Positions 56,368-64,000 of a DNA stretch of 64,000 bases are shown one piece after another (within the stretch, counting starts at the first letter, position 1; each line of letters begins with the position of its first letter). Both the position numbers and the translations under genes were made by a program. Origin of the DNA: Alphaproteobacteria bacterium (GTDB lineage Bacteria > Pseudomonadota > Alphaproteobacteria > ATCC43930 > CGMCC-115725); the NCBI GenBank assembly GCA_030041335.1, contig JASHOB010000257.1:1-64000 (forward strand). Direction: 5' to 3'. The notes beneath the pieces were generated by a model that was given only the letters and a program-made list of their open reading frames with translations, did not search any database and was not told the origin of the DNA.

Positions 56368-57111
56368 TCACCCACCGGTTCCGAGTTCGTCGGAGTGCCC
56401 AGCCTTCAGGCGAGACCATTGGGCCGTGGGACGTCCATCGGTACGGCTAACTTGCTTCCCTTTGAGCTGTTGTGGCCAGCCGGCCGGTGACTCCTCCCAA
56501 GCCTCCTGCCGCCCATAGGCGGTCAAGTCGAGCAGCCGGTAACTGTTGTCCATGGCCTCGACGCCGCGCCTCGTTGTCCAGTAAGTCTCAAAGACATTGG
56601 ATCCGCGTCGCAGGTAGCACACGATGTGCATCATGCCCACGCGCCGTCCAACCAAGAGTGCATCGAGCGAGTGCATGGCCGAATACCAAGGCATCTCCCA
56701 GCCCATGAAGTCGCGGTACCGGGCGCTCTCTTCGTACGGGCCTTGGCAAAACACGGCGTAGGTGACGTCGCGGGAATGAATGTAGGACAGCTCGCGGACC
56801 TGCGATGTAACCCAGGTGCACCCCTCGCACTGCTCTGGCGCTGGGCGGCCGGCATGCCACATGAAGTAATAGGCGATGAGCATCCGGCGTCCCTCAAAAA
56901 CATCCAATAGTGTCGTCGCCCCATGTTTGCCAATGAGCGGGGTGGCACCATCCACCTCGACCATGGGGAGCCGTCGGCGGGCCGCCGCAATGGCGTCGCC
57001 TTCCTTCGTGTGGGTCTTCTCGCGGACCCTCAACACCTCCAGCGCCGCCTGGAAGATGCCGCGATCGACTATTTTGGGCGTTCCGGGTTCATCGCGCTTG
57101 ATGTCGTTCAT
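56368..57111 (-). CDS. DUF899 (thioredoxin-like) protein, second copy
   Basis: The protein has 247 residues. It has the DUF899 layout: a helical start (ALEVLRVREKTHTKEGDA), an MVEVDG strand, LLDVFEGRRMLIAYYF, a CxxC in EQCEGCTWVTSQV, and a C-terminal LLDLTAYGRQEAWEESP. The fold is thioredoxin-like with a redox-type CxxC, so reduction of a peroxide or disulphide is plausible. It overlaps the upstream DUF899 gene by 4 bases. The two are paralogues (same motifs in order), most likely from tandem duplication. Confidence 0.9.
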   Translation of the reverse strand: MNDIKRDEPGTPKIVDRGIFQAALEVLRVREKTHTKEGDAIAAARRRLPMVEVDGATPLIGKHGATTLLDVFEGRRMLIAYYFMWHAGRPAPEQCEGCTWVTSQVRELSYIHSRDVTYAVFCQGPYEESARYRDFMGWEMPWYSAMHSLDALLVGRRVGMMHIVCYLRRGSNVFETYWTTRRGVEAMDNSYRLLDLTAYGRQEAWEESPAGWPQQLKGKQVSRTDGRPTAQWSRLKAGHSDELGTGG

Positions 57112-57932
57112 CGTTCTCTCGCTTGCTGCACTGGCTTTGAGTCCCCTGCATCGCGCTTGCGGAGGGCGGCCTCACCAGCGTCCGACACCTGGACCCACTC
57201 CGGGTCGGGGGAGAATTCCTCGCCGTAGTTGTCGTGCCAGTTCCACCACTTGTACGGCGGGGCTTGGGGGTACCCTTCCGGCGAGTCCTCCCAAACCTCC
57301 TGGCGACCGAGCGGGCTGATATCCAGGTAGCTCCAGGTGTTCCCCATCGCCTCATCGCCGCGGTTATTGATGAAATAGGTGCGGTACACGCGCTCGCCAT
57401 CGCGGAAGAACACGTTATGGCCGTGCCACTCATCGACACCGAAGTCCGCGTCAAAGCTGTCAGTGATTGTGTACCACGGCATCTTCCAGCCCATCCGCGC
57501 CTTCAGTCGCGCGATGTCCGCCTGTGGCGCGCGCGAGACATACGCGAGGGTGGTGTCGCGGGCGTTCAGATGGGCGAGGTGGGCGACCTGATCGGCGCCC
57601 AGGGAACAACCGCGGCAGGCGTGCTCGGGCCAGCCAAAGACCCCGGGTTCGAAGAAGGCGCGATAGACGATCAACTGCCGGCGGCCTTCGAACAGGTCGA
57701 GCAGGCCAACTTTGCCCCGGGGCGCCTCGAATTCGTAAGCCTTCTCGACGGCCATCCACGGCATCCGGCGGCGTTCAGCGGCCAGGGCGTCGCGGGCCCG
57801 CGTCAGGGCCTTTTCCTTGACGAGCATTTGCTGGCGCGCCGCCTCCCACGCCTCCGGCGACACAATCGGAGGCGTGTTCATTCCGAGCGGCCCTTTGCGC
57901 TGCTGCAAGTCTTTCGCTTTGTCGTTGTCCAC
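57108..57932 (-). CDS. DUF899 (thioredoxin-like) protein, first copy
   Basis: The protein has 274 residues. It has the same order of motifs as its neighbour: ARQQMLVKEKALTRARDALA, GLLDLFEGRRQLIVYRAFF, a CxxC in HACRGCSLGADQVAHLAH, and YLDISPLGRQEVWEDSPEGY. The upstream interval to ohrR holds two matching palindromes, so it is probably repressed by OhrR and induced by organic peroxides. The product is cytosolic. The role of DUF899 in peroxide defence is an inference from position. Confidence 0.9.
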   Translation of the reverse strand: MDNDKAKDLQQRKGPLGMNTPPIVSPEAWEAARQQMLVKEKALTRARDALAAERRRMPWMAVEKAYEFEAPRGKVGLLDLFEGRRQLIVYRAFFEPGVFGWPEHACRGCSLGADQVAHLAHLNARDTTLAYVSRAPQADIARLKARMGWKMPWYTITDSFDADFGVDEWHGHNVFFRDGERVYRTYFINNRGDEAMGNTWSYLDISPLGRQEVWEDSPEGYPQAPPYKWWNWHDNYGEEFSPDPEWVQVSDAGEAALRKRDAGDSKPVQQARER

Positions 57933-58088
57933 GTGTCTCTCCTGTTCCCTGCTCTACCTTGGTCTGCCGTTAGTATTGGTGGCGACATCGATCGTTGGAA
58001 GTAACAAGTGTGGCGGGATTCCTTGATCCGGCTGGCTCCCGACGCACCGAGAGATCCCAACTCCGATCCGGCCGCCACAATATCGCTA

Positions 58089-58138
58089 GCGATTTAATCG
58101 CACACGATATACATGTCAAGCGCTTGCGATTTGATCGC
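58089..58138. promoter_or_regulatory. Two OhrR-like operator palindromes
   Basis: GCGATTTAATCGC at 58089-58101 is a perfect odd-length palindrome, and GCGATTTGATCGC at 58126-58138 is its near copy. Their starts are 37 bases apart. They lie between the divergent DUF899 and ohrR genes, and match the style of OhrR operators in alphaproteobacteria (A/T-rich core flanked by GCGA/TCGC). They probably let OhrR repress both directions. Confidence 0.7.
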
Positions 58139-58168
58139 TGGCGATCTATCTATCCGACGAGGTCGCTC

Positions 58169-58636
58169 ATGAAAAACCGCCGACGCGATCCCTCGACCCC
58201 CACCCCGTTGAACCTTGGGGAGTTCTTGTGCTTTGCCGTCTACTCGGCGAATCACGCTTTCAATCGCGTCTACCAGCCGCTGCTCCGGGATCTCGGCCTG
58301 ACCTATCCCCAGTTCATCGCCTTGGTTCTTCTGTGGGCGCAGGACAACCAAACCGTTGGCGAGCTTGGCCAAAAGCTATTTCTGCAATCGAATACCCTGA
58401 CCCCAATGCTGAAGCGCCTCGAAACACTTGGCTATGTCAGGCGAACTCGGGATTCGGCCGACGAGCGTCAAGTCCGCATCAGCCTGACCGAAGACGGACA
58501 AAAGCTTCAGCTCCTGGCATCGGACATCGTGCGACGCGTCCGTCATGCTACCGGTCTACAAAACAACCAAGTCGAGCAGCTGCTAGACGAGATCAGCGCA
58601 CTACGAAAAGCCCTTGAAAGCCACATTGCGCGCTGA
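58169..58636 (+). CDS. ohrR: OhrR, MarR-family organic peroxide sensor
   Basis: The ATG at 58169 gives 155 residues (MKNRRRDPSTPTPLNLGEFL). The open frame extends to 57995 but would run over the operators. The peroxide-sensing Cys is Cys21 in LCFAVYSANHAF, with Tyr25 and Tyr35 nearby, the residues known to hold the reduced form. The winged helix is at about residues 60-105 (VGELGQKLFLQSNTLTPMLK, then RRTRDSADERQVRI). Oxidation of the Cys by organic peroxides releases DNA. The ohr gene lies 373 bases downstream on the same strand. Confidence 0.95.
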   Translation: MKNRRRDPSTPTPLNLGEFLCFAVYSANHAFNRVYQPLLRDLGLTYPQFIALVLLWAQDNQTVGELGQKLFLQSNTLTPMLKRLETLGYVRRTRDSADERQVRISLTEDGQKLQLLASDIVRRVRHATGLQNNQVEQLLDEISALRKALESHIAR

Positions 58637-59009
58637 CGCGCGTTCGCCACCCTCGGCGGGAGTGGTGTGGTGCCAGGACGATCGACTACTAATGCTGCGA
58701 CGGCAGCGCCTCTTATTTGCCGCTCAATCTATTTTTTCTCCGCACCGCGGCTCGCGTTTGCACTCTATTGTTTGACTAACTGTTTTGCGCAATCTTAACG
58801 CGGCGCCTTCACAAGGGACCGCGATTCCGTGCGGGCTTCGGCACCTTGTTCGCGACTCCCGCCTGGGAAGGAGCCAACAGCGGCAATCGGATGCTCCTTG
58901 ACCTGTCGCAGCGTCCAATACGCGATTATTGACGCCTGCGCCTTGGCTCAGGCTTCCCGAGTGCTGACTTTTTCAACGGCCCGCACCGCACCGCAGAGGA
59001 GATGCATTC
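58637..59009. other. Gap between ohrR and ohr
   Basis: No gene is supported and no copy of the GCGATT-AATCGC palindrome was seen here. The ohr gene could use its own promoter in this interval. Confidence 0.4.
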
Positions 59010-59447
59010 ATGGACAAGATCAAACCTCTTTTCACCGCGACCGCGACCGCAATCGGAGGCCGGAACGGACACACCGAGTCAAGCGATGGCCTCATCAAGG
59101 CGGACCTGTCGGTGCCCAAGGAAATGGGAGGACCTGGCAAGCCCGGTACGGCGACCCCCGAGCACTTGTTCGCCGCCGGCTACGCGGCCTGCTTCGGCGG
59201 CGCGCTCGATTATGTCGCCAAGCAGAAGAAGAAAGATGCTTCCAAGGCCAAAATCACCTGCGCGGTGTCGATCGGGCCGCGAGAAGGCGGCGGTTTCGGC
59301 ATCGCCGTCAAGATGCATGTCGAGGACACGTCGCTCGTGCAACCGGAACTCAGCGGCTTCGTGCATGAAGCGCACGAGAAGATTTGTCCTTATTCGCACG
59401 CTACGCGGGGCAATGTGGACGTCACCTTCGAAGTCGTCGGTGGTTAG
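59010..59447 (+). CDS. ohr: Ohr, organic hydroperoxide resistance protein
   Basis: The protein has 145 residues in the OsmC/Ohr family. Both active-site cysteines are present (Cys61 in AGYAACFGGAL, Cys126 in EKICPYSHATRG), together with the Glu in TPEHLFAAGY that positions the peroxide. It reduces fatty-acid and other organic hydroperoxides with lipoyl or other dithiol donors. The ATG follows an AGAGGAGATGC ribosome-binding stretch. It is the usual target of OhrR, encoded upstream. Confidence 0.97.
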   Translation: MDKIKPLFTATATAIGGRNGHTESSDGLIKADLSVPKEMGGPGKPGTATPEHLFAAGYAACFGGALDYVAKQKKKDASKAKITCAVSIGPREGGGFGIAVKMHVEDTSLVQPELSGFVHEAHEKICPYSHATRGNVDVTFEVVGG

Positions 59448-60298
59448 AGCGAGTCCGACCCTGCCGTTCTGACCGGAGGAAGGCCACCGGAGGAGTGGCG
59501 CTTATTCCAGGTCTCAAAGGAGCCTCGAAACTAGGGTCGAAAATTACCGAGGTCAGGGCGGTTTCTCCTGCGCGGGCAGCGCGGCCCAGGTGGCCGTCAG
59601 CGGGGGGACCGTGCGCTTGTCGAGCGGTTCGTCGACGCGCTTGATGCGCAGGGCGCACGCCCGCCTCTTTTTGTGAATTTGCCCAATTCCATCGGCGCCC
59701 AGGCGAGCGCAACATCAACCGGGTCGGACGCGCGGTGGATCGCGCCGATCCAGGTTCAATAGCCGCGTCGTCGGCTCGAAGCGTCATGAACCTGGTCCCG
59801 GCGAAGCCCTCCCAGGCTTGCAACAGGAGGCGAGACGGAGGTCAACAGCGGAAGATGAACGTCGAATGAGCCATGAACGCGCCCCAAAGCCCCTTGCCTG
59901 CCGCTTCAAGTCTGCCGAACTTGCTGAGCACCACCAAGTGACATCCGGCGCGGATATCCTGGCGCTCAACCTCAGCGGCCGCCGCCATACCATCTTGGTC
60001 GAGATGGCATGCCATCGAACCAGGCCCAAATTCTTAGCACTCATGAAGCAGCACGGTAAGTGGCAAGGGTTCTTCGAAGGTTGCCAAAGGCTGTCGCGCT
60101 CCCAACTGCGGAAGGAGGCGTTATGCGCGCATCCAAATCTTCTCGCGGGCGGCGCAGGGCTACCGTTGCCGAACGCACGGCTGACGGAATGGCGCTCTGA
60201 GGGGTGCTTTAGATCGTTACTTAAGGCTAAGATCTAACGCCGAGTTCGATCGGATAGAACCTGCTAATTATACCAACAATACCAAGGAGGGAACCAGA
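59448..60298. other. Region without supported genes
   Basis: Several overlapping frames on both strands cross here, the longest being 59818-60237 on the plus strand. It has no recognisable domain and a composition like non-coding DNA. I looked for fragments of a DNA repair gene and could not identify any. Confidence 0.35.
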
Positions 60299-60544
60299 AT
60301 GACTAGGCTCACAGTCGCAGCCGTCTGCTCCGCGGTGCTGTTCTCGGTCGCGACACCGGGGTCGCCGGCGCAGGCGCAGGCACAGGGCCAATTCGCTTAT
60401 TGCAAGGCCGATATGGCACGGCTTTGCCGAGGCGTTCAGCCGGGCGGCGGTCGGATGCTGGGCTGCCTAAAGGCTCACGAGAACGATCTCACTGTCGGTT
60501 GTGCGAAAGAGCTAAAAAACCTAAAGGCCCGCACGGGGAAATGA
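60299..60544 (+). CDS. Secreted cysteine-rich repeat protein
   Basis: The protein has 81 residues. A Sec signal peptide (about residues 1-28, ending SPAQAQA) precedes a short mature part with four cysteines (YCKADMARLCRGVQPGGG, MLGCLKAHENDLTVGCAKEL), the pattern of the bacterial cysteine-rich (GLG1-like) repeat. Such proteins are periplasmic, with two likely disulphides. AAGGAGGG lies upstream of the ATG. The function is unknown. The stop codon falls inside a strong hairpin (60527-60560). Confidence 0.85.
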   Translation: MTRLTVAAVCSAVLFSVATPGSPAQAQAQGQFAYCKADMARLCRGVQPGGGRMLGCLKAHENDLTVGCAKELKNLKARTGK

Positions 60545-60560
60545 TTACTGCCGTGCGGGC
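60527..60560 (+). terminator. Strong hairpin over the stop codon of the Cys-rich gene
   Basis: A perfect 10-bp inverted repeat (GCCCGCACGG ... CCGTGCGGGC) encloses a 14-base loop that contains the TGA stop. There is no T-run after it, so it may be a factor-dependent terminator or an mRNA 3'-end stabiliser rather than an intrinsic terminator. Confidence 0.55.
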
Positions 60561-60759
60561 GCAAATCTTGATCCGATCGACATCGGATCCTGGCATCGGC
60601 CTCCGGCGTCAATCGTGCGATGCACAGTTTCACTCGAAGCGCCAACCGCTCGCGATATCGCGGCAGCCGAGAGTGACCGATCCGGCCCCTGTCCCCGGGG
60701 TCGCCATCGCAGTTCATAATCACGGCATGCAGCCGATCATGTCACCAGCGCAACGTAGT

Positions 60760-61005
60760 TCAATCGTGCATCATCAGAGCTTCCGCGGCTTTGCGGATCA
60801 TCGAAACCGTTTCTACTTCCGCTAGATGGGCACGAAAATGCCAATTCGAAATGCACTCCGCTCGCTCAAACTCGCGCTTTGCTATCTCCAGGGCCTCGGC
60901 CTGGTCCGCAGCCTCTGGGATAATAAGAGACCGTTGCAGGCATTTGAATTCCCGCCCATTGGAATTGATTAGATTGTTGAAGAACTTGACGCGGTAGCTG
61001 GTCAT
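60760..61005 (-). CDS. Small conserved rhizobial protein of unknown function
   Basis: The start at 61005 has GAGGTG a few bases upstream. The product has 81 residues (MTSYRVKFFNNLINSNGREF), with the ending FRAHLAEVETVSMI. Proteins like this recur in Bradyrhizobium-type genomes, from memory, but no role is assigned. It looks like a small alpha-beta fold with one cysteine pair (CLQRSL, RAECIS). It lies 103 bases from the Fnr-type gene on the same strand. Confidence 0.75.
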   Translation of the reverse strand: MTSYRVKFFNNLINSNGREFKCLQRSLIIPEAADQAEALEIAKREFERAECISNWHFRAHLAEVETVSMIRKAAEALMMHD

Positions 61006-61108
61006 TAGAATCACCTCAATTCGCTGCAAGTGCATTGGCCGAACTCGACAAGCCATGATTCTTCGCGATCGATCGGCATCCCATTGCGAGTGCCCCGAGG
61101 CTCGTCAC

Positions 61109-61855
61109 TCAGTTGGCGATTTCGGCGATGGCCTGCAGGCGGGCACGATCCAGGACGCGGACCAATGTCGTACCATTGAGATCGATGATGCCATCGGCGC
61201 GAAGAGTGGTAAAAGTGCGGCTCACGGTTTCCGTCGTCAGGCCGACATAGTCGGCGATATCGTTGCGCGTCATGGTAAGGCGAATGGCCTTGCCGTCGCG
61301 ACCGAGACGTTCCTGCCGGCGAATGAGGCCGAGCAGGAATGAGGTGACGCGCTCTTGCGCGGTTTTGCGACCAAGCAAGACCATCTGATCCTGTGCCGCT
61401 GCTAATTCGTTGGATACCATCATCAGCAATCGACGCTCGATCGCTGGATGATTTTCGACAAACCTATCGAATTGCCGGCGGGCAAAACGGCACACGGTCG
61501 TGTCGGTCAGCGCCTCCGCGCTGTAGGTGTAGTTATCATTGAAGCTAAGGCCCAAAAAATCGCCTTGGAACAGGAAGCCGGTTACTTGCCGGCGGCCATC
61601 GGGGAGGAGCTTGTAGATTTTTATCGACCCCGATGTGATGGTGTAAAAATGCGTCGCCTCATCGCCCTCTTCGATCAGCGCGTCACCGGCCATGAGCTGC
61701 TGCGACGCCGCCAACCCGGCAAGGCGGTCGAGCGCCTCGGAAGTGGCGGCGGCGCATACCGTTCTGTTTCGAGCCGGGCAAGCGCGGCAGTTCTGTGTCT
61801 TACCCTGAAACGGCACAAAGGTGGGGCGGGGTTCATAGGTTTCTGCTGCCAACAT
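61109..61855 (-). CDS. Crp/Fnr-family regulator with Fe-S cysteines (FnrN/AadR type)
   Basis: The start at 61855 (MLAAETYEPRPTFVPFQGKT) has AGGAG 7 bases upstream; the open frame runs on to 61900. The product has 248 residues. N-terminal cysteines 23, 26 and 34 (NCRACPARNRTVC) plus Cys122 (TTVCRFARRQF) could hold an oxygen-sensitive [4Fe-4S] cluster, as in Fnr. Residues ~55-150 form the cyclic-nucleotide-like beta-barrel and ~165-230 the helix-turn-helix, with recognition helix TTETVSRTFTTLR (Glu, Ser and Arg as in Fnr). It most likely controls genes for low-oxygen growth. Confidence 0.93.
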   Translation of the reverse strand: MLAAETYEPRPTFVPFQGKTQNCRACPARNRTVCAAATSEALDRLAGLAASQQLMAGDALIEEGDEATHFYTITSGSIKIYKLLPDGRRQVTGFLFQGDFLGLSFNDNYTYSAEALTDTTVCRFARRQFDRFVENHPAIERRLLMMVSNELAAAQDQMVLLGRKTAQERVTSFLLGLIRRQERLGRDGKAIRLTMTRNDIADYVGLTTETVSRTFTTLRADGIIDLNGTTLVRVLDRARLQAIAEIAN

Positions 61856-61916
61856 CGCCTTTCTCCTTTGGCTCACCGAACGTCGTGACAGTGTGACCAT
61901 CGGACGAAAAGCCGGT

Positions 61917-61930
61917 TGCGAATATTCGCA
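61917..61930. promoter_or_regulatory. Palindrome upstream of the Fnr-type gene
   Basis: TGCGAATATTCGCA is a perfect 14-base palindrome 62 bases before the start codon. It resembles but does not match the Fnr/FixK box (TTGAT-N4-ATCAA). It could be an operator for autoregulation or for another regulator. Confidence 0.35.
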
Positions 61931-62251
61931 TTTGTACCTACGGGTTTCTACTTATGGATCGCGATAGCATGACCTTTCTCGCATTTAGATCGAGACGGGA
62001 CACTTCTTGACTGACGACCACACGGGTCTCACGCCAGTCTACCAAGTGTCTACCGAGCAAATCGTGACGAAGATTTGCTAGCAGCTCGATCGATTCAACA
62101 GCGCTGCTGTGTTCCGATGACTTCCGCCGGCACCTCGTTACAAATTGCCACCACACCACATCGATGCCGGCTCCGAGGAACAGGATCTCTTGCGCGAACG
62201 ACACGAAATGGATCTAAGGCAACACTTCCATCACGCGCGCGCTCCGCCGCC

Positions 62252-63044
62252 TCACCGATCCTGTCTTGCGCCGCCGCAAGGATAAGCGCAACGCGCGCGG
62301 CCGAGCGCGTCGAGTTCATCTATGAAAATGACAGCCGGCGCCTGCGCTCGCGCTTGATCGAACAGGTCTCGACGAATTCCGACCCGCTGATCGAAAAAAC
62401 GGCACGCCCGCTTGGCCAGTCCACGGCGCGCGCCGACAGAGTCTCCCGGTGCCGGGCGGCCCGACCAGCAGGACGCCCTCGCGGATGCGGGCGCCCAGCC
62501 GACCGTACGCTGCGGGGGTTCCCGAGAAAGGCGACAATCTCGCAAAGCTCGCCTATAGCTTCATCGACGCCGGCCACGTCGTTAAAGGTCACCTTCGTGT
62601 CCGATGCGACGTAGATCTCGGCATTGCTCCGGCCCGACATCAGGCCGCCGGTTCCGCCCACGCCAATGCGGCGCAACAAGAAGACCCAAAATCCGAAAAA
62701 GAACAGAACCGGTACGATCCAGGACAGTAGGTCGGCAAGAAATCGGCTTTGATGAACCCCGGAAAGGTGACGCCGGAATTCGCGAGTTCGTCGACCAGCG
62801 CCGGATCGACCCGGGCCACCACGATTCAAGGTTTGCCGTCTGCCTCCGGTCGTTTGAGGTGGGCACAGACATACTGGTCCGAGACCGACACCTCGGCGAT
62901 CTTGCCTTGGTACAGATCGTTGAGGAGCGTTCTGTATGGGACTGCCTCCGCCATTTCGGCGTCGGTCCAGAAAAACTGCATGGCCACGATCGGCAGGACG
63001 GCAGCGATAGCAGACCAGGCGTGAAAGGCGGTTTCGCGTTTCAT
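62252..63044 (-). pseudogene. ftsH: Decayed ftsH (AAA+ membrane protease) fragment
   Basis: Pieces of FtsH appear in order but in different frames. The N-terminal membrane helix and LLNDLYQGKIAEVSVSDQY (63044-62826) come first, then ARVDPALVDELANSG. Next is a second helix (LLSWIVPVLFFFGFWVFLLRR) with [20 protein letters not shown], then [12 protein letters not shown] with the Walker A Lys changed to Arg, and lastly [20 protein letters not shown]. At least four shifts or stops occur, and the protease half is gone. It lies next to a second decayed gene on the same strand, suggesting a lost operon. Confidence 0.85.
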
Positions 63045-63069
63045 GACGCCCGGTTCCTGTGCCTGGGTA

Positions 63070-63520
63070 TCACTTTATGCGGCAGGAGATGCGTACCGTA
63101 TCGCCATCCTTCTCGTCATGCTCGTACAGGCGGCCGCCGAATACTTTTTTTTTTGAGCGCGCGGGCGATTCGGTGCGGCAGGTGAAAATCGGTGGTCGCG
63201 ATCACTATAGGGTCACCCGAATGCTCGATCGAAATGACGCGGTTGAGTGGGTGATTCCGCCATTTGCATTTCTCTTTATGGCGTACGGCAGCCTCGATTT
63301 GAGCGGTTTGCGCCGGTGAAAAAATTCCCGTCAAGGCTAGGATACCCGCAGGGAATCCGTCATGAATCCGCTGGCAGGCCTTGCATCACGTTGGTTAGGC
63401 TTCTTCTGGAACTCCGTCCCATTGCCAGCGGCCACGATGAGACACAGTACCGCAATCGCTGCACACGGTCGGCTCCCGTATCTTGTGTTTGGTTATTCGG
63501 ATCTCCAATTGTGTTGAACT
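63070..63520 (-). pseudogene. Decayed BCAM0308-like zinc-ribbon protein
   Basis: The minus-strand frame carries EPTVCSDCGTVSHRGRWQW, then in-frame TAA (63395-63397) and TGA (63386-63388), then continues in the same frame CKACQRIHDGFPAG and GDPIVIATTDFHLPHRIARA. At a run of ten A (63145-63154) the frame shifts, and VFGGRLYEHDEKDGDTVRIS ends at 63070. The order fits the BCAM0308-like family (two CxxC pairs, then a ferredoxin-like end). The start is not clear. Two stops plus a shift make it a pseudogene, although the homopolymer shift alone could be a sequencing artefact. Confidence 0.75.
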
Positions 63521-63655
63521 TAAGAGATCGTCGTCGTCGTCGACCTTGATCCAGATCAGCCCTGTGGGACGACACCGTTGCCTCACGAGGCGATCGCCCC
63601 GATTATTCGGGCCGATTGGTAGGTACCTACGGACGATACGGACACGGGGAGTGGA

Positions 63656-64000
63656 ATGGCTGACAGGCCAGTCGAAACGCCAGTCGAAACGCCACCTAAT
63701 CATCGACACCCATCGCCTCCGCACTCGCACGAACGGAAGCGGCCGCTGCCTTGGCACAAACCTAAAGGGGCCGAAGACGATGCCTGCGCCCCCGCCGCAC
63801 TGGAGGCGATCCTCAGCAACCCGAACTATCGCGAAGCCGACGATGATATCGTGTTTCTGCAATCCGATACGACGCGCGGTGTACGTCTGCAACTCGATTA
63901 CCTGAAAACGGAGAGCGTATTGCAGGCGCATCAGGTCGCACACACGATTGTCGTCTTCGGCGGGACCCGCATCGTTGAGCCCCAAGCAGCGCGGCGTGAA
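63656..64000 (+). CDS. TIGR00730/LOG-family Rossmann-fold protein, 5' part
   Basis: The frame opens at an ATG with GGGGAG upstream and runs off the window, so only 115 residues are visible. A Pro/His-rich N-terminus (~45 residues) is followed by LEAILSNPNYREADDDIVFL, GVRLQLDYLKTESVLQAH and TIVVFGGTRIVEPQAARRE. The last resembles the start of the LOG/TIGR00730 nucleotide-binding fold, whose members include cytokinin-riboside 5'-monophosphate phosphoribohydrolases. The family is inferred from the visible part only. Confidence 0.75.
   Translation, partial: MADRPVETPVETPPNHRHPSPPHSHERKRPLPWHKPKGAEDDACAPAALEAILSNPNYREADDDIVFLQSDTTRGVRLQLDYLKTESVLQAHQVAHTIVVFGGTRIVEPQAARRE

Noticed and set aside
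59818-60237. A 139-codon plus-strand frame
   Set aside because: No domain, weak start and an antisense frame of similar length. Coding is not supported.
63525-63550. A short run of GTC repeats
   Set aside because: Too short and without flanking structure. It is probably part of the decayed N-terminus of the neighbouring pseudogene.

Overview
This 64 kb window looks like chromosome from a free-living alphaproteobacterium, most likely a member of the Hyphomicrobiales (Rhizobiales, near Bradyrhizobium, Rhodoplanes or Pseudolabrys). The base composition is GC-rich. The gene repertoire fits that group: kdpFABC, an FnrN-type Crp/Fnr regulator, OhrR/Ohr, Liv-type and Pot-type ABC transporters, several class III nucleotide cyclases, and an 81-residue protein of a type I recall from rhizobia. 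I saw no rRNA, tRNA, CRISPR array or intact transposase gene.

Layout. 1-5 kb: sparsely coding, with a small secreted protein, a YCII-like protein, an SRPBCC protein and a class III cyclase. 5-12 kb: a potassium-uptake operon on the minus strand, in the order 31-residue peptide, kdpF, kdpA, kdpB, kdpC, then a KdpE-like regulator whose receiver domain has lost its phosphorylation residues. No kdpD is present. A truncated group II intron, antisense to the operon, separates kdpA from kdpB. 12-16.5 kb: three small plus-strand genes leading into an orphan secF, then marC and an NTF2-like protein. 16.9-24.8 kb: an apparent catabolic operon with a ring-opening amidohydrolase of the cyanuric acid amidohydrolase/barbiturase family, a spermidine/putrescine-type ABC importer, an Asp/Glu/hydantoin racemase and a PuuE-like deacetylase, with a divergent LysR regulator. 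25-32.5 kb: a zinc-ribbon cyclase, remnants of a methyltransferase and a TetR regulator, a GFA-fold protein, a 1122-residue SAM-cyclase-AAA-TPR signalling protein and a ferritin-like protein. 32.8-43.4 kb: a second amide-related module with N-methylhydantoinase (HyuA/HyuB) genes, a Liv ABC importer with a LivM-LivG fusion, and an MFS transporter. 44.6-55.4 kb: a central-carbon block with class I fructose-bisphosphate aldolase converging on a minus-strand run of GH15 glucoamylase, transketolase, glucose-6-phosphate dehydrogenase, HAD phosphatase, transaldolase and glucose-6-phosphate isomerase. 56-59.5 kb: an organic-peroxide locus with two DUF899 genes diverging from ohrR, and ohr downstream. 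60-64 kb: a small Cys-rich secreted protein, an Fnr-type regulator, a decayed pair (a BCAM0308-like gene and ftsH) and the start of a LOG/TIGR00730 protein that runs off the window.

The genes suggest a soil or rhizosphere organism that imports cyclic amide, ureide or amino-acid-like compounds, stores and degrades glucan through the pentose phosphate pathway, and responds to potassium limitation, low oxygen and peroxides. The most unusual points are the rewired kdp locus (no sensor kinase, degenerate receiver, intron spacer, enlarged KdpC), the amidohydrolase-racemase-deacetylase operon whose substrate cannot be told from sequence, and the double-palindrome OhrR control region shared with the DUF899 pair.
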